NCBI GenBank assembly: GCA_030627145.1
Contig: DAOUSQ010000022.1
Coordinates: 1-10,767, forward strand
DNA length: 10,767 nt
Reading direction: 5' to 3'
From: Syntrophomonadaceae bacterium
GTDB taxonomy: Bacteria; Bacillota_B; Syntrophomonadia; Syntrophomonadales; Syntrophomonadaceae
Positions within the stretch are counted from its first letter, which is position 1. Each line of letters begins with the position of its first letter. A program made the translations under genes and the position numbers. The notes below the pieces were generated by a model. That model had not been told where the DNA came from, searched no databases, and worked only from the letters and a program-made list of their open reading frames with translations. This document shows positions 1-6,613 of this stretch, piece by piece.

Positions 1-18
1 AATGTCTGGAGGTACTAA

Positions 19-468
19 ATGAAATCACGAAGACATTTTACTATTATGGATATTATTACTAAAAATCGTATAGTTACTCAGGAAGAATTGTGCGAAGCTT
101 TAAGGAATAACGGGTTTGATGTTACCCAGGCGACTGTATCTAGAGATATTAAAGAACTGCACCTGGTTAAGATACCAGATGGGGAAGCATACCGGTATGC
201 TCTTCCTGATAGTTCCCGGATCAAGAGGTTGCCGGCACGTATGAAACGAATTTTTCAGGATTCAATAGCAAACATTGATTACAGTGAAAACCTGGTTGTA
301 ATAAAGACTTTACCAGGTGCTGCTCAATCAGTAGCTTCATTAATAGATTCATTGGACAGATCGGATATACTAGGAACAGTTGCCGGTGATGATACCATAT
401 TTGTCGCTACAAAGTCAAAAGATGCAGTGTCCCAGGTGGTTATGGAATTCGAACAGCTTATAAAATAG
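19..468 (+). CDS. argR: Arginine repressor ArgR/AhrC
   Basis: Hexameric, arginine-responsive transcription factor that represses arginine biosynthesis and often activates arginine catabolism. The 149-residue protein has the family's normal length. The N-terminal winged helix (about residues 1-70) contains the recognition segment TQATVSRDIKEL (36-47), and the C-terminal oligomerisation/arginine-binding domain contains LPGAAQ (98-103) and GTVAGDD (119-125), whose Asp pair contacts arginine in characterised members. The ATG is preceded by GGAGGT at 8-13, a good ribosome binding site. No arginine genes are present; argR sits here because it is part of the conserved block ending in recN, spoIVB and spo0A. 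I infer that nadK and a TlyA-type methylase gene lie upstream, outside the window. The call is secure. Confidence 0.96.
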   Translation: MKSRRHFTIMDIITKNRIVTQEELCEALRNNGFDVTQATVSRDIKELHLVKIPDGEAYRYALPDSSRIKRLPARMKRIFQDSIANIDYSENLVVIKTLPGAAQSVASLIDSLDRSDILGTVAGDDTIFVATKSKDAVSQVVMEFEQLIK

Positions 469-478
469 CTCTAATGGA

Positions 479-510
479 CGTTGGCTCACTACACTCAACG
501 CTGATTTTTG
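479..510 (+). terminator. Possible weak terminator after argR
   Basis: CGTTG (479-483) pairs with CAACG (496-500) around a 12-nt loop, and a short T run follows at 505-509. It lies 11 bases past the argR stop codon. The stem is only 5 bp and the T run is not directly adjacent, so this is a weak candidate. Confidence 0.3.
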
Positions 511-558
511 GGATTAACGCGAAATATTTTTTAGAATACTACATGATTTATTATAAAA

Positions 559-622
559 AAACGGATTGGGATACCAATCCGCCCCTTAATTCAAAATTAA
601 GAATTAAAAATTCAGAATTCCA
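559..622. repeat. Dispersed hairpin repeat, copy 1 (upstream of recN)
   Basis: An 8-bp perfect stem CGGATTGG (562-569) / CCAATCCG (574-581) with a GATA loop, followed by an AT-rich tail made of ttaattc/gaattaa-type words (586-617). A second copy with an identical stem and a similar tail lies after recN at 2512-2570 in the same orientation. Read on the minus strand, the stem is followed by seven T residues, so it could also terminate transcription entering from the right. It is non-coding and looks like a small dispersed intergenic repeat. The rest of the 469-692 gap shows no convincing promoter and no LexA-type box. Confidence 0.6.
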
Positions 623-692
623 AAAGTTTGCCTGTTGAAGTATTATGAAGGTTTACTTTTTGATTTCTATTCACTAATTAAGAGGGGATTAT

Positions 693-2366
693 ATGTTACA
701 GGAGATATATATAAATAATTTCGTACTTATTGATGAGATTAGACTGGAATTTGAAGAGGGCTTGAACGTATTAACCGGTGAAACTGGTGCAGGTAAGTCT
801 ATAATAATAGATGCCCTGGGTCTCATCATGGGTGAGCGAATTAAGAACGACTTCATTAAAGATAGCACTCAAAAGGCAGTAGCAGAGGCAGTTTTTGATG
901 TGAGAGACAATAGTGAAGCTCGTAATTTTTTACTGAAAAATGGATTAATAGAAGAAGAAAGTACTGTAATAGTGAGTCGTCAGATAGCTCCCAGTGGAAG
1001 GAGTTCTGTTCGTATCAATGGTCGTAATGTTACACTAAGTACTTTAAAAATACTGTCTTCTTATTTACTTGATATGCACCTGCAGCATGAGCACATGAGT
1101 ATTTTAAGACCTGATAAGTATTTAACTTATGTAGATAGTTTTATTCCAGGGAATGAGAAAGTCTTAAACAAAATAGGTGCAGTTTTTTCTGAACTTAAAG
1201 ATAAAAAACAGCGACTGGAAAGGCTGATAGCTGATGAACAGGATAAACTGCAAAAAGTTGATTTTCTTACTTTTCAAATTAAAGAAATTGAGAGTGCAGG
1301 GCTACAGCCCGGGGAGGAAAAAGAACTCAGGGAATTACAAACACGAATTAAGAATTCTCAAAAATTACTTGAAGGAACAAATCAACTACTTCAATTATTA
1401 TATAGTGGAGAGCAGTTTAAAAGCGCATATGATCTTATATCTGCAGCCACGGAGATAGTAACAGATTTAAAGGAGGATGATTATTTTTTATCACTGATTG
1501 CTCCGCTGAATGAAATGTGTTATTCCCTTCAGGATATAGCGGCAGGTGTATCCTCATTTAGAGATTCACTTGATTTTGAACCGGGCTTGTTAGAAAAAGT
1601 CGAAGACCGGTTGCATGAAATACATGGGCTAAAGGCCAGGTATGGGAATAATATTGATGAAATTTTAAAGTTTTTAGATACAGCCAGACAGGAATTAGAA
1701 ATCCTTAACAACAGCCAGGAGAAAAAAGAGGAACTGGAAGAAGAAATAGAGGTTTTAAATAAAGATTATTTTGCTCTAGCATCCCATCTTACCCAGGCCA
1801 GGAAAAAAGCTGCTGGCATGTTAAGGGATAAAGTTAATAGTGAACTGCTTCAGCTAAGTATGCCGCATATAAAATTTTCAGTTGAGGTGGAGGATAGTGA
1901 AACTCCGGGTCGATCAGGAGTTGATAAAGTAGAATTTATGTTTTCACCAAATCCCGGTGAACAGATGCGTCCTCTATCTCGTATTGCTTCTGGAGGAGAA
2001 ATATCACGATTTATTCTTGCGTTAAAAAAAGCTCTTGCCGAGGTATATAACGTACCGACCTTAATTTTTGATGAAATTGATGTAGGTGTCGGAGGGACAG
2101 CCTTAAACGCAATGGCACTGAAACTTCGTGAACTCTCCAGCAGTCATCAGGTGATTTTAGTCACTCACTCTCCACAGATAGCCAGTTATGCAGAAAACCA
2201 TTATCTCATAATGAAACATTTTAAAGATGAGAAAACCTTTATTTCAGTGGAAAAACTTGAAAATGAAGAAAAAATATTTGAACTCGCACGAATGCTGGAT
2301 GGTGAACAATATTCTGATATAACTATCAAACATGCAAAAGAAATGTTAAACAATACCAGAAGTTAA
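693..2366 (+). CDS. recN: DNA repair protein RecN
   Basis: SMC-like ATPase that acts early at DNA double-strand breaks and holds ends together for homologous recombination; cytoplasmic and nucleoid associated. The 557 residues match the family length. The head domain starts with the Walker A motif GETGAGKS (29-36). The middle is a charged coiled coil (roughly 155-230 and 325-375) in antiparallel arrangement. The C-terminal head has the ABC signature ASGGE (S433-G434-G435), Walker B LIFDEID (D460, E461) and the switch histidine in VTHSPQIA. AGAGGGGAT at 681-689 supports the ATG. Many bacteria place recN under LexA control, but I see no Bacillus-type SOS box upstream. The argR-recN adjacency is standard in Firmicutes. 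An overlapping reading frame inside the gene is a shadow. Confidence 0.97.
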   Translation: MLQEIYINNFVLIDEIRLEFEEGLNVLTGETGAGKSIIIDALGLIMGERIKNDFIKDSTQKAVAEAVFDVRDNSEARNFLLKNGLIEEESTVIVSRQIAPSGRSSVRINGRNVTLSTLKILSSYLLDMHLQHEHMSILRPDKYLTYVDSFIPGNEKVLNKIGAVFSELKDKKQRLERLIADEQDKLQKVDFLTFQIKEIESAGLQPGEEKELRELQTRIKNSQKLLEGTNQLLQLLYSGEQFKSAYDLISAATEIVTDLKEDDYFLSLIAPLNEMCYSLQDIAAGVSSFRDSLDFEPGLLEKVEDRLHEIHGLKARYGNNIDEILKFLDTARQELEILNNSQEKKEELEEEIEVLNKDYFALASHLTQARKKAAGMLRDKVNSELLQLSMPHIKFSVEVEDSETPGRSGVDKVEFMFSPNPGEQMRPLSRIASGGEISRFILALKKALAEVYNVPTLIFDEIDVGVGGTALNAMALKLRELSSSHQVILVTHSPQIASYAENHYLIMKHFKDEKTFISVEKLENEEKIFELARMLDGEQYSDITIKHAKEMLNNTRS

Positions 2367-2385
2367 GTTGTTAATACAAACCTTT

Positions 2386-2420
2386 ACCATTAATAGTTAT
2401 TTGAATGCTTAATGGTTTTA
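2386..2420 (+). terminator. Probable recN terminator
   Basis: ACCATTAA (2386-2393) and TTAATGGT (2409-2416) form a perfect 8-bp AT-rich stem with a 15-nt loop; its last T starts a short TTTT run (2416-2419). It starts 20 bases past the recN stop codon. A second small hairpin, TAAAGC/GCTTTA with a 6-nt loop, follows at 2422-2439. The stem is low in GC, so terminator strength is uncertain. Confidence 0.45.
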
Positions 2421-2511
2421 GTAAAGCCCGGATGCTTTATGGGAAAAGAATAAACTAATATCATATTTTTGTATAGCGACTTTATTAATTGACTTAGAAC
2501 CCGAAAATAAT

Positions 2512-2570
2512 AACGGATTGGATTCCAATCCGAACCATAATTCATAATAGAAAATTCAAAATTTCCACTA
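2512..2570. repeat. Dispersed hairpin repeat, copy 2 (downstream of recN)
   Basis: CGGATTGG (2514-2521) and CCAATCCG (2525-2532) are the same two stem arms as in the copy at 559-622, here with a 3-nt ATT loop. An AT-rich tail (ccataattcataat, then aaaattcaaaatttcc) aligns with the tail of copy 1 with a few gaps. Both copies face the same way and bracket recN, about 1.95 kb apart. The conserved stem with a varied loop is what a small mobile or structural intergenic repeat would show. Confidence 0.6.
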
Positions 2571-2597
2571 ATTATAGTTTATCAGTCCCTTTGCTGA

Positions 2598-2627
2598 GTA
2601 TAGTTTGATCTCTAATAGGAGAAAATA
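2598..2627 (+). promoter_or_regulatory. Candidate sigma-G/sigma-F promoter of spoIVB
   Basis: GTATA (2598-2602) fits the forespore -35 consensus GHATR, and GAAAATA (2621-2627), 18 bases later, matches 5 of 7 positions of the sigma-G -10 consensus CATAMTA. It would place a transcript start near 2634, just before the ribosome binding site. spoIVB of B. subtilis is transcribed by sigma-F and sigma-G, which makes the position sensible, but the -10 match is imperfect. Confidence 0.28.
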
Positions 2628-2644
2628 TTTCTTAGCAAGTCTAC

Positions 2645-2652
2645 GGGAGTGA
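2645..2652 (+). promoter_or_regulatory. Ribosome binding site that decides the spoIVB start
   Basis: GGGAGTGA resembles the 16S complement GGAGGTGA and lies 5 bases before TTG 2658. The in-frame GTG at 2649 is inside this site and has no Shine-Dalgarno sequence of its own, so the TTG is the better start. Confidence 0.55.
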
Positions 2653-2657
2653 TTTTT

Positions 2658-3986
2658 TTGCGGAAAATTCGTCCAATATGTGGAATAATTCTTACTATTT
2701 TATTTCTAGCCTTTTGTTTTACACCCCAGACTAAAACTTTACTCAGCCTGCCACAATATCAGAAGCTTGTTGTAGGTGAATCCAGCAAAATAAATATAAA
2801 ATTACCTGGGCAATTAGAGAATAGAATCGAGATGCAGGTAATAAGACCATTAAAGAATGTATTTGCTTCATCACAGGATCCTCCAATAAGTATTAATAAA
2901 AATTTATCAGGTTATGAGATAATTGCTCTTAAACCGGGTAAAGCAGATATTAAATTTAAACTTCTGGGCTGTATACCATTAAAATCTATTACCATTGAAT
3001 CAATTCCAACAAAGAGAGTGGTTGTAGGAGGACATTCTATCGGGGTTCTATTACAATCAAATGGAATAATGATCGTAGGTTTTGCGCCGGTAGTAGGAAG
3101 TAATGGAGAAAAACAATATCCTGCACGTGATCAGGGAGTGCAAATAGGGGATTTAATAACCGGAATTGATAAAAAACCACTGAGTAACGAAAATAACCTG
3201 GCAGCAGTAATTGACAAAAAAAAGGATAAACAGTTTGTTTTAAGTATTAAAAGGAAAGGCCGGGATACTTCTGTCCCTGTACAGGCTGTTTACTGTCCTG
3301 AAACCGGGAGATATCGAATCGGGTTATATGTGCGTGATGAAGTTGTTGGTGTCGGTACATTGACTTTTTGGGACCCTGATACCAGAGAATATGCAGCTCT
3401 TGGACATATTATTATCGATGCTGATACTAAACAGGGAATTGATGTACTTAAAGGTAAAATAGTAAGTGCCGCTATCCAGACTGTTAAACCTGGAAAACCT
3501 GGAAAACCAGGTGAAAAAATTGGTATTTTCAAACCGGATGGACAGATAGAAGGTAATATCATTAAAAACACTTATTTTGGTATTTATGGAAAAACAAAAG
3601 CAGAAATTAAAAACCCGCATTGCGAGTATACCATGGAAGTTGGATATGCACATCAAGTTAAAGAAGGTAAAGCCCAGATTTATACAGTTGTAAATGGAGA
3701 AGATATTGAAAAATTCGATATATTAATAGAAAAAGTTTATCCTGAAAGAAAAAATGGTAAAGGGATGATAATAAGAGTAACAGATAGCCGTTTATTGAGC
3801 TTAACCGGAGGTATTATTCAAGGTATGAGCGGAAGTCCTATTGTTCAAGATTCAAAAATAGTCGGAGCTGTAACTCATGTGTTTTTAAACGATCCTCAAA
3901 GAGGTTATGGGATTTTTATGGATAATATGCTGTCGGAAATACAAGAGAATAATGATGATCTACTAAAAGTTTCGACAAATTATTAA
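2658..3986 (+). CDS. spoIVB: SpoIVB serine peptidase (stage IV sporulation)
   Basis: S55-family serine peptidase made in the forespore and secreted into the space between forespore and mother cell. In Bacillus it cleaves SpoIVFA so that SpoIVFB can process pro-sigma-K. From the TTG start the protein has 442 residues: a signal-anchor helix (about 5-24), a PDZ domain (about 115-200, with VQIGDLITGIDKKP) and the SpoIVB peptidase domain. Candidate catalytic residues are His250 (ALGHII), Asp376 (RVTDSRLL) and Ser391 (QGMSGSP). The Asp-to-Ser distance of 15 equals that of the B. subtilis triad (His236, Asp363, Ser378), and His-to-Ser differs by one. A small PGKPGKPGEK repeat follows the His region. 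The next gene is spo0A, as in most spore formers. A GTG at 2649 is an alternative start adding three residues. Confidence 0.95.
   Translation: MRKIRPICGIILTILFLAFCFTPQTKTLLSLPQYQKLVVGESSKINIKLPGQLENRIEMQVIRPLKNVFASSQDPPISINKNLSGYEIIALKPGKADIKFKLLGCIPLKSITIESIPTKRVVVGGHSIGVLLQSNGIMIVGFAPVVGSNGEKQYPARDQGVQIGDLITGIDKKPLSNENNLAAVIDKKKDKQFVLSIKRKGRDTSVPVQAVYCPETGRYRIGLYVRDEVVGVGTLTFWDPDTREYAALGHIIIDADTKQGIDVLKGKIVSAAIQTVKPGKPGKPGEKIGIFKPDGQIEGNIIKNTYFGIYGKTKAEIKNPHCEYTMEVGYAHQVKEGKAQIYTVVNGEDIEKFDILIEKVYPERKNGKGMIIRVTDSRLLSLTGGIIQGMSGSPIVQDSKIVGAVTHVFLNDPQRGYGIFMDNMLSEIQENNDDLLKVSTNY
3971..3979 (-). promoter_or_regulatory. 0A box (Spo0A operator), exact core
   Basis: On the minus strand this reads TTTGTCGAA, containing the exact Spo0A core TGTCGAA. 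It overlaps the last codons of spoIVB, about 235 bases before the spo0A start. Alone it could be chance, since it lies in coding sequence, but two degenerate boxes follow on the + strand. Confidence 0.5.
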
Positions 3987-4094
3987 AACCGGTCAGAATT
4001 CTATATTTTTAAACATTCTTTTAAGTAGTCTATTTATAGCAATTTATATTACACTTTATAAAAATATATAATATAAATTATATGGTTTATTATG

Positions 4095-4123
4095 TTGATG
4101 TCTGGAATATTGTGGTTTAATTT
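4095..4123 (+). promoter_or_regulatory. Weak vegetative (sigma-A) promoter candidate for spo0A
   Basis: TTGATG (4 of 6 to TTGACA), 17-base spacer, TAATTT (3 of 6 to TATAAT), in an AT-rich stretch. It could be the equivalent of the Bacillus Pv promoter that gives basal spo0A expression. The -10 is poor and I hold this loosely. Confidence 0.22.
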
Positions 4124-4130
4124 GTTGGAA
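4121..4130 (+). promoter_or_regulatory. Degenerate 0A box upstream of spo0A
   Basis: TTTGTTGGAA matches 8 of 10 positions of TTTGTCGAAA. It sits just upstream of the predicted sigma-H -35 element, a position from which Spo0A~P activates promoters in Bacillus. Two mismatches fall in the core, so this is tentative. Confidence 0.3.
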
Positions 4131-4137
4131 AAAAAAA

Positions 4138-4167
4138 GCAGGAAATTATTGGTGTGTCGTCGAAAAC
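4138..4167 (+). promoter_or_regulatory. Sigma-H promoter of spo0A, overlapping a near-0A box
   Basis: GCAGGAAAT (4138-4146) fits every position of the sigma-H -35 consensus RNAGGAWWW; after a 12-base spacer, GTCGAAAAC (4159-4167) fits RNNGAATWW at 7 of 9. Spacing is in the normal range. The -10 is overlapped by CGTCGAA (4158-4164), one mismatch from the Spo0A core TGTCGAA. Bacillus spo0A is switched to a sigma-H promoter (Ps) controlled by 0A boxes, so motif, position and target agree. The start would be near 4174, giving a leader of about 40 bases. Confidence 0.55.
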
Positions 4168-4193
4168 CGTTTAATAGATATTTAAAGTGTGAT

Positions 4194-4203
4194 AAGGGGG
4201 GAT
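4194..4203 (+). promoter_or_regulatory. Ribosome binding site that decides the spo0A start
   Basis: AAGGGGGGAT lies 9 bases before ATG 4213. The upstream in-frame GTG at 4189 has no Shine-Dalgarno sequence and would add eight residues absent from characterised Spo0A proteins. Confidence 0.65.
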
Positions 4204-4212
4204 TATTACTTA

Positions 4213-5016
4213 ATGTATAGTGAATCACAGATTAAGGTTCTTATTGCAGATGATAATCGGGAATTTTGTGAGATATTGAAAGATTATTTTGTAAATGAGG
4301 GTGATTTTGAACTAGTTGATATTTGTACAAATGGGATGGAAGTATTTAACATTATCGGAAAAAAAGAAGTTGAAGTCTTAATTCTGGATCTTATTATGCC
4401 ATATATGGATGGTATCGGAGTTCTGGAAAAGATTAATGAATTAAATCTCGAATCACGGCCTGAAATTATCATACTTACAGCTTTTGGACAGGAAAATATT
4501 ACTCAAAAAGCGGTTCAATTAGGAGCAGATTATTATATTCTAAAACCTTTTAATTTACAGGTTCTTGGGGATAGAGTCAGGCAAGTGGCAAGAGATGTAA
4601 AATCAACCGAGACTGAAAACAGTTATCAGGCTTCAGTAATTACTGTTCAGCCACCAGTTTCTAAAAATTTAAAAATTGAAGTTACCAAGGTAATCCATGA
4701 AATTGGAGTCCCAGCACACGTTAAAGGATATCAATATCTTCGTGATGCTATCATGCTTGTTGTAGAAGAAATTAATTATCTTGGGGCCGTCACCAAAGAA
4801 TTATATCCGGCAATCGCTCAAAAATATGATACAACTCCCAGCAGGGTTGAAAGGGCTATTCGTCATGCTATAGAGCTTGCCTGGGATAGGGGCGATATAG
4901 ATAAAATCAATAAGTTTTTTGGCTATACGATAAATGGCGAAAAAGGAAAACCTACAAATTCCGAGTTTATTGCAATAATTGCTGACCGGTTAAGATTGGA
5001 GAATAAGGTTAGTTAA
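4213..5016 (+). CDS. spo0A: Stage 0 sporulation master regulator Spo0A
   Basis: Response regulator that, once phosphorylated, starts sporulation by binding 0A boxes. From ATG 4213 it has 267 residues, the same length as B. subtilis Spo0A, and begins with [13 protein letters not shown] like other members. The receiver domain (about 6-125) has acidic residues D13-D14, phosphoacceptor D59 (ILDLIMP), T89 (LTAFGQE) and K111 (LKPF). After a short linker, the C-terminal effector domain (about 150-267) is clearly Spo0A-type: [20 protein letters not shown] at the start and [20 protein letters not shown] in the recognition-helix region. No key residue is missing. Gene order spoIVB-spo0A is canonical. 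The upstream sigma-H and 0A motifs suggest positive autoregulation, and a strong terminator follows. Confidence 0.98.
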   Translation: MYSESQIKVLIADDNREFCEILKDYFVNEGDFELVDICTNGMEVFNIIGKKEVEVLILDLIMPYMDGIGVLEKINELNLESRPEIIILTAFGQENITQKAVQLGADYYILKPFNLQVLGDRVRQVARDVKSTETENSYQASVITVQPPVSKNLKIEVTKVIHEIGVPAHVKGYQYLRDAIMLVVEEINYLGAVTKELYPAIAQKYDTTPSRVERAIRHAIELAWDRGDIDKINKFFGYTINGEKGKPTNSEFIAIIADRLRLENKVS

Positions 5017-5029
5017 TTAATTATAATGT

Positions 5030-5070
5030 AAAAAAACCTCTTGTTGTAATAAACGAGAGGTTTTTTATTT
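5030..5070 (+). terminator. Intrinsic terminator after spo0A
   Basis: AAAAAACCTCT (5031-5041) pairs perfectly with AGAGGTTTTTT (5056-5066) across a 14-nt loop, with the T run in the right arm. It begins 14 bases after the spo0A stop codon. Because the left arm is an A run, it would also work on the opposite strand. It separates the sporulation block from steA. Confidence 0.88.
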
Positions 5071-5102
5071 TAAGTATAATTGCAGTTGGTTTTTATTTAT
5101 TT

Positions 5103-5130
5103 TTGCTATGTGATAATATATCGTTAGTAT
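5103..5130 (+). promoter_or_regulatory. Weak promoter candidate for steA
   Basis: TTGCTA (4 of 6), 16-base spacer, TAGTAT (4 of 6), in the 160-base gap after the spo0A terminator. A promoter must lie here if the terminator is efficient, but this is only the best of several poor matches. Confidence 0.25.
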
Positions 5131-5176
5131 AGTTGTTTTTGTCAACATTACTTTTAAGAAGCAAAGATGGTGACAT

Positions 5177-6298
5177 ATGTTTGTTAGTGGACGAGCGCGC
5201 ATAGACCGGCGAACCAAAAATCTGGTCCAACGTTTGAAAAAAAAAGATATAGCAATTATAAACCATGATGATATTGATGAAGTAGCTGCCAATGCCTTAA
5301 TTGATATTAGACCCCGGGCAATAATAAATGCGCAACCTTCTATTACCGGGAAATATCCTGCCAGAGGTATTTATAAAATATTAAAAGCGGGGATTCCGGT
5401 ATTAGATGAAGTTGGAGAGACAATATTTGAAAAATTAAGAGAAGGCATATTAATAGAAATAAGAGGGGACAAGGTTTTCTGGGGTAATAAAGCAATTGCT
5501 ACAGGTAGGGAACTTAAATTCGAGGATGTACAGGTAAAGCTAAGAAAAGCCAATGAAAATATCCAGGTAGAACTGGATAACTTTGTTGAAAACACACTGG
5601 AATATGCCAAGAAAGAAAAAGATATCCTGCTTGGGAATCTGGAGGTCCCTTTATTAGATACTAATATGTTAAATAGACATGTTCTTATTGTTGTCAGAGG
5701 TAGTAGCTATAAAGAGGATTTAAGAACAATAAATTCATATATACAGGAAGAAAGACCGGTATTAATAGGAGTAGATGGAGGTGCAGATGCTCTCCTGGAA
5801 TTTGGTTTAAAACCGGATATTATTGTTGGCGATATGGACAGTGTTTCTGATGCAGCCCTGCACAGTGGGGCCGAAATTGTAGTCCATGCTTATGCGGATG
5901 GATCAGCTCCTGGGTTAGAAAGAGTTGAATCCATGGGACTAACTGCCAGGACATTTCCCATGCCCGGGACAAGTGAAGATATTGCTATGATAATGGCCTG
6001 GGAGAATGGAGCAAGTCTGATAGTTGCGGTGGGTTCTCATTCTAATATGATTGATTTTTTAGAAAAGGGAAGAAAAGGAATGGGAAGTACCTTTTTAGTA
6101 AGGTTAAAAGTTGGGTCAATACTGGTTGATGCCAGAGGGGTCAACCAGTTATATAAACAACATTTACAAACCAAGTACCTTTTTCAGTTATTAATTGCGG
6201 CGATGATACCAATTCTAATTATTTTATGGGTATCGCCTGCTACAAAACCTTTTTTTCGCCTGGTTATTTTGCAGTTTAAACTTTTATTTGGGATATAA
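5177..6298 (+). CDS. steA: SteA-like septal protein with TPK-like domain
   Basis: Member of the family often labelled putative cytokinetic ring protein SteA. In Corynebacterium, SteA with SteB localises to the division septum and supports cell separation through the RipC peptidoglycan hydrolase pathway; the role in Firmicutes is unknown. The 373 residues comprise an N-terminal SteA region (about 1-165), a thiamin-pyrophosphokinase-like catalytic fold (about 170-320, with GVDGGADALLEFGLKPD near 197 and GDMDSVSD at 218-225) and one C-terminal membrane helix (about 335-355) with a short tail. AGATGGTGA just before the ATG resembles the extended 16S complement. The TPK-like fold does not imply thiamin kinase activity: length, anchor and neighbours fit SteA. 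An MITE-like element begins two bases after its stop codon. Confidence 0.85.
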   Translation: MFVSGRARIDRRTKNLVQRLKKKDIAIINHDDIDEVAANALIDIRPRAIINAQPSITGKYPARGIYKILKAGIPVLDEVGETIFEKLREGILIEIRGDKVFWGNKAIATGRELKFEDVQVKLRKANENIQVELDNFVENTLEYAKKEKDILLGNLEVPLLDTNMLNRHVLIVVRGSSYKEDLRTINSYIQEERPVLIGVDGGADALLEFGLKPDIIVGDMDSVSDAALHSGAEIVVHAYADGSAPGLERVESMGLTARTFPMPGTSEDIAMIMAWENGASLIVAVGSHSNMIDFLEKGRKGMGSTFLVRLKVGSILVDARGVNQLYKQHLQTKYLFQLLIAAMIPILIILWVSPATKPFFRLVILQFKLLFGI

Positions 6299-6300
6299 TA

Positions 6301-6464
6301 TTGATTCCACTGCAAAAAGTCCGTTATTATCTTTCGTAGGGGAGACTTCAGTCTCCTTGGAACTCAGGATACCAATTCTTCGGCATTTGACGTGGAAGCT
6401 AAAGCATTTACTACAGATAATATAGAAAAATTTCAAAAGTTTTGGGTTTTTACAGTGGAATCAA
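6301..6464. mobile_element. MITE-like element with 18-bp terminal inverted repeats
   Basis: TTGATTCCACTGCAAAAA (6301-6318) and TTTTTACAGTGGAATCAA (6447-6464) are inverted copies with one mismatch in 18. TA flanks both ends (6299-6300 and 6465-6466), as expected for a TA target duplication (IS630/Tc1-mariner habit), and the symmetry runs two bases further outward (AATA...TATT). The 164-bp interior has no open frame of note, so it would be a non-autonomous element moved by a transposase encoded elsewhere. It contains a perfect inverted repeat, GGAGACTTCAGTCTCC (6341-6356). The insertion sits right behind the steA stop codon (TAA, 6296-6298), leaving steA intact but separating it from steB. In RNA the ends could pair into a long hairpin. 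Confidence 0.75.
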
Positions 6465-6525
6465 TATTTCATGTGATTTCAGTGCACAAAGTGACAGGGT
6501 GTTTATATATAAAATTATGGTTTTT

Positions 6526-6553
6526 TTGTACTACAATCAGTTGGATATATAAT
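6526..6553 (+). promoter_or_regulatory. Candidate sigma-A promoter for the steB operon
   Basis: A perfect TATAAT (6548-6553) is preceded, 16 bases upstream, by TTGTAC (first three bases match TTGACA). The start would be near 6560, giving a leader of about 55 bases that includes the short inverted repeat TATTG-tatt-CAATA (6571-6584). It lies downstream of the MITE-like element, so steB could be expressed separately from steA. The rest of the 6465-6613 stretch shows nothing else clear. Confidence 0.42.
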
Positions 6554-6613
6554 GAAAAAAGTTGATTTTTTATTGTATTCAATAAGAAACATAAAAATTG
6601 TGTGGTGTATTTA

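Noticed and set aside
469..692. LexA/SOS box for recN
   Set aside because: I looked for a GAAC-N4-GTTC type palindrome and found none; this does not exclude a diverged operator.
1234..1458. 74-codon + strand frame inside recN
   Set aside because: It overlaps the RecN coiled coil in another frame, with no start signal or domain.
3490..3516. Collagen-like repeat in SpoIVB (PGKPGKPGEK)
   Set aside because: Only about three triplets, in a loop where SpoIVB homologues often carry a PGEK-type segment; too short to be a collagen domain.
3290..3656. Two long minus-strand open frames inside spoIVB
   Set aside because: They overlap each other and the highly conserved S55 peptidase region of spoIVB on the + strand, have no ribosome binding site and no recognisable domain.
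5065..5292. Minus-strand frame overlapping the 5' end of steA
   Set aside because: It runs through the spo0A terminator and the steA start, and no family resemblance is visible.
5177..6298. Thiamin pyrophosphokinase
   Set aside because: Only the central fold matches; the protein is much longer than TPK, carries a C-terminal membrane helix and is a partner of steB.
6602..6613. GTG start for steB
   Set aside because: It adds four residues before the family's conserved MI-RYH start and has no Shine-Dalgarno sequence.
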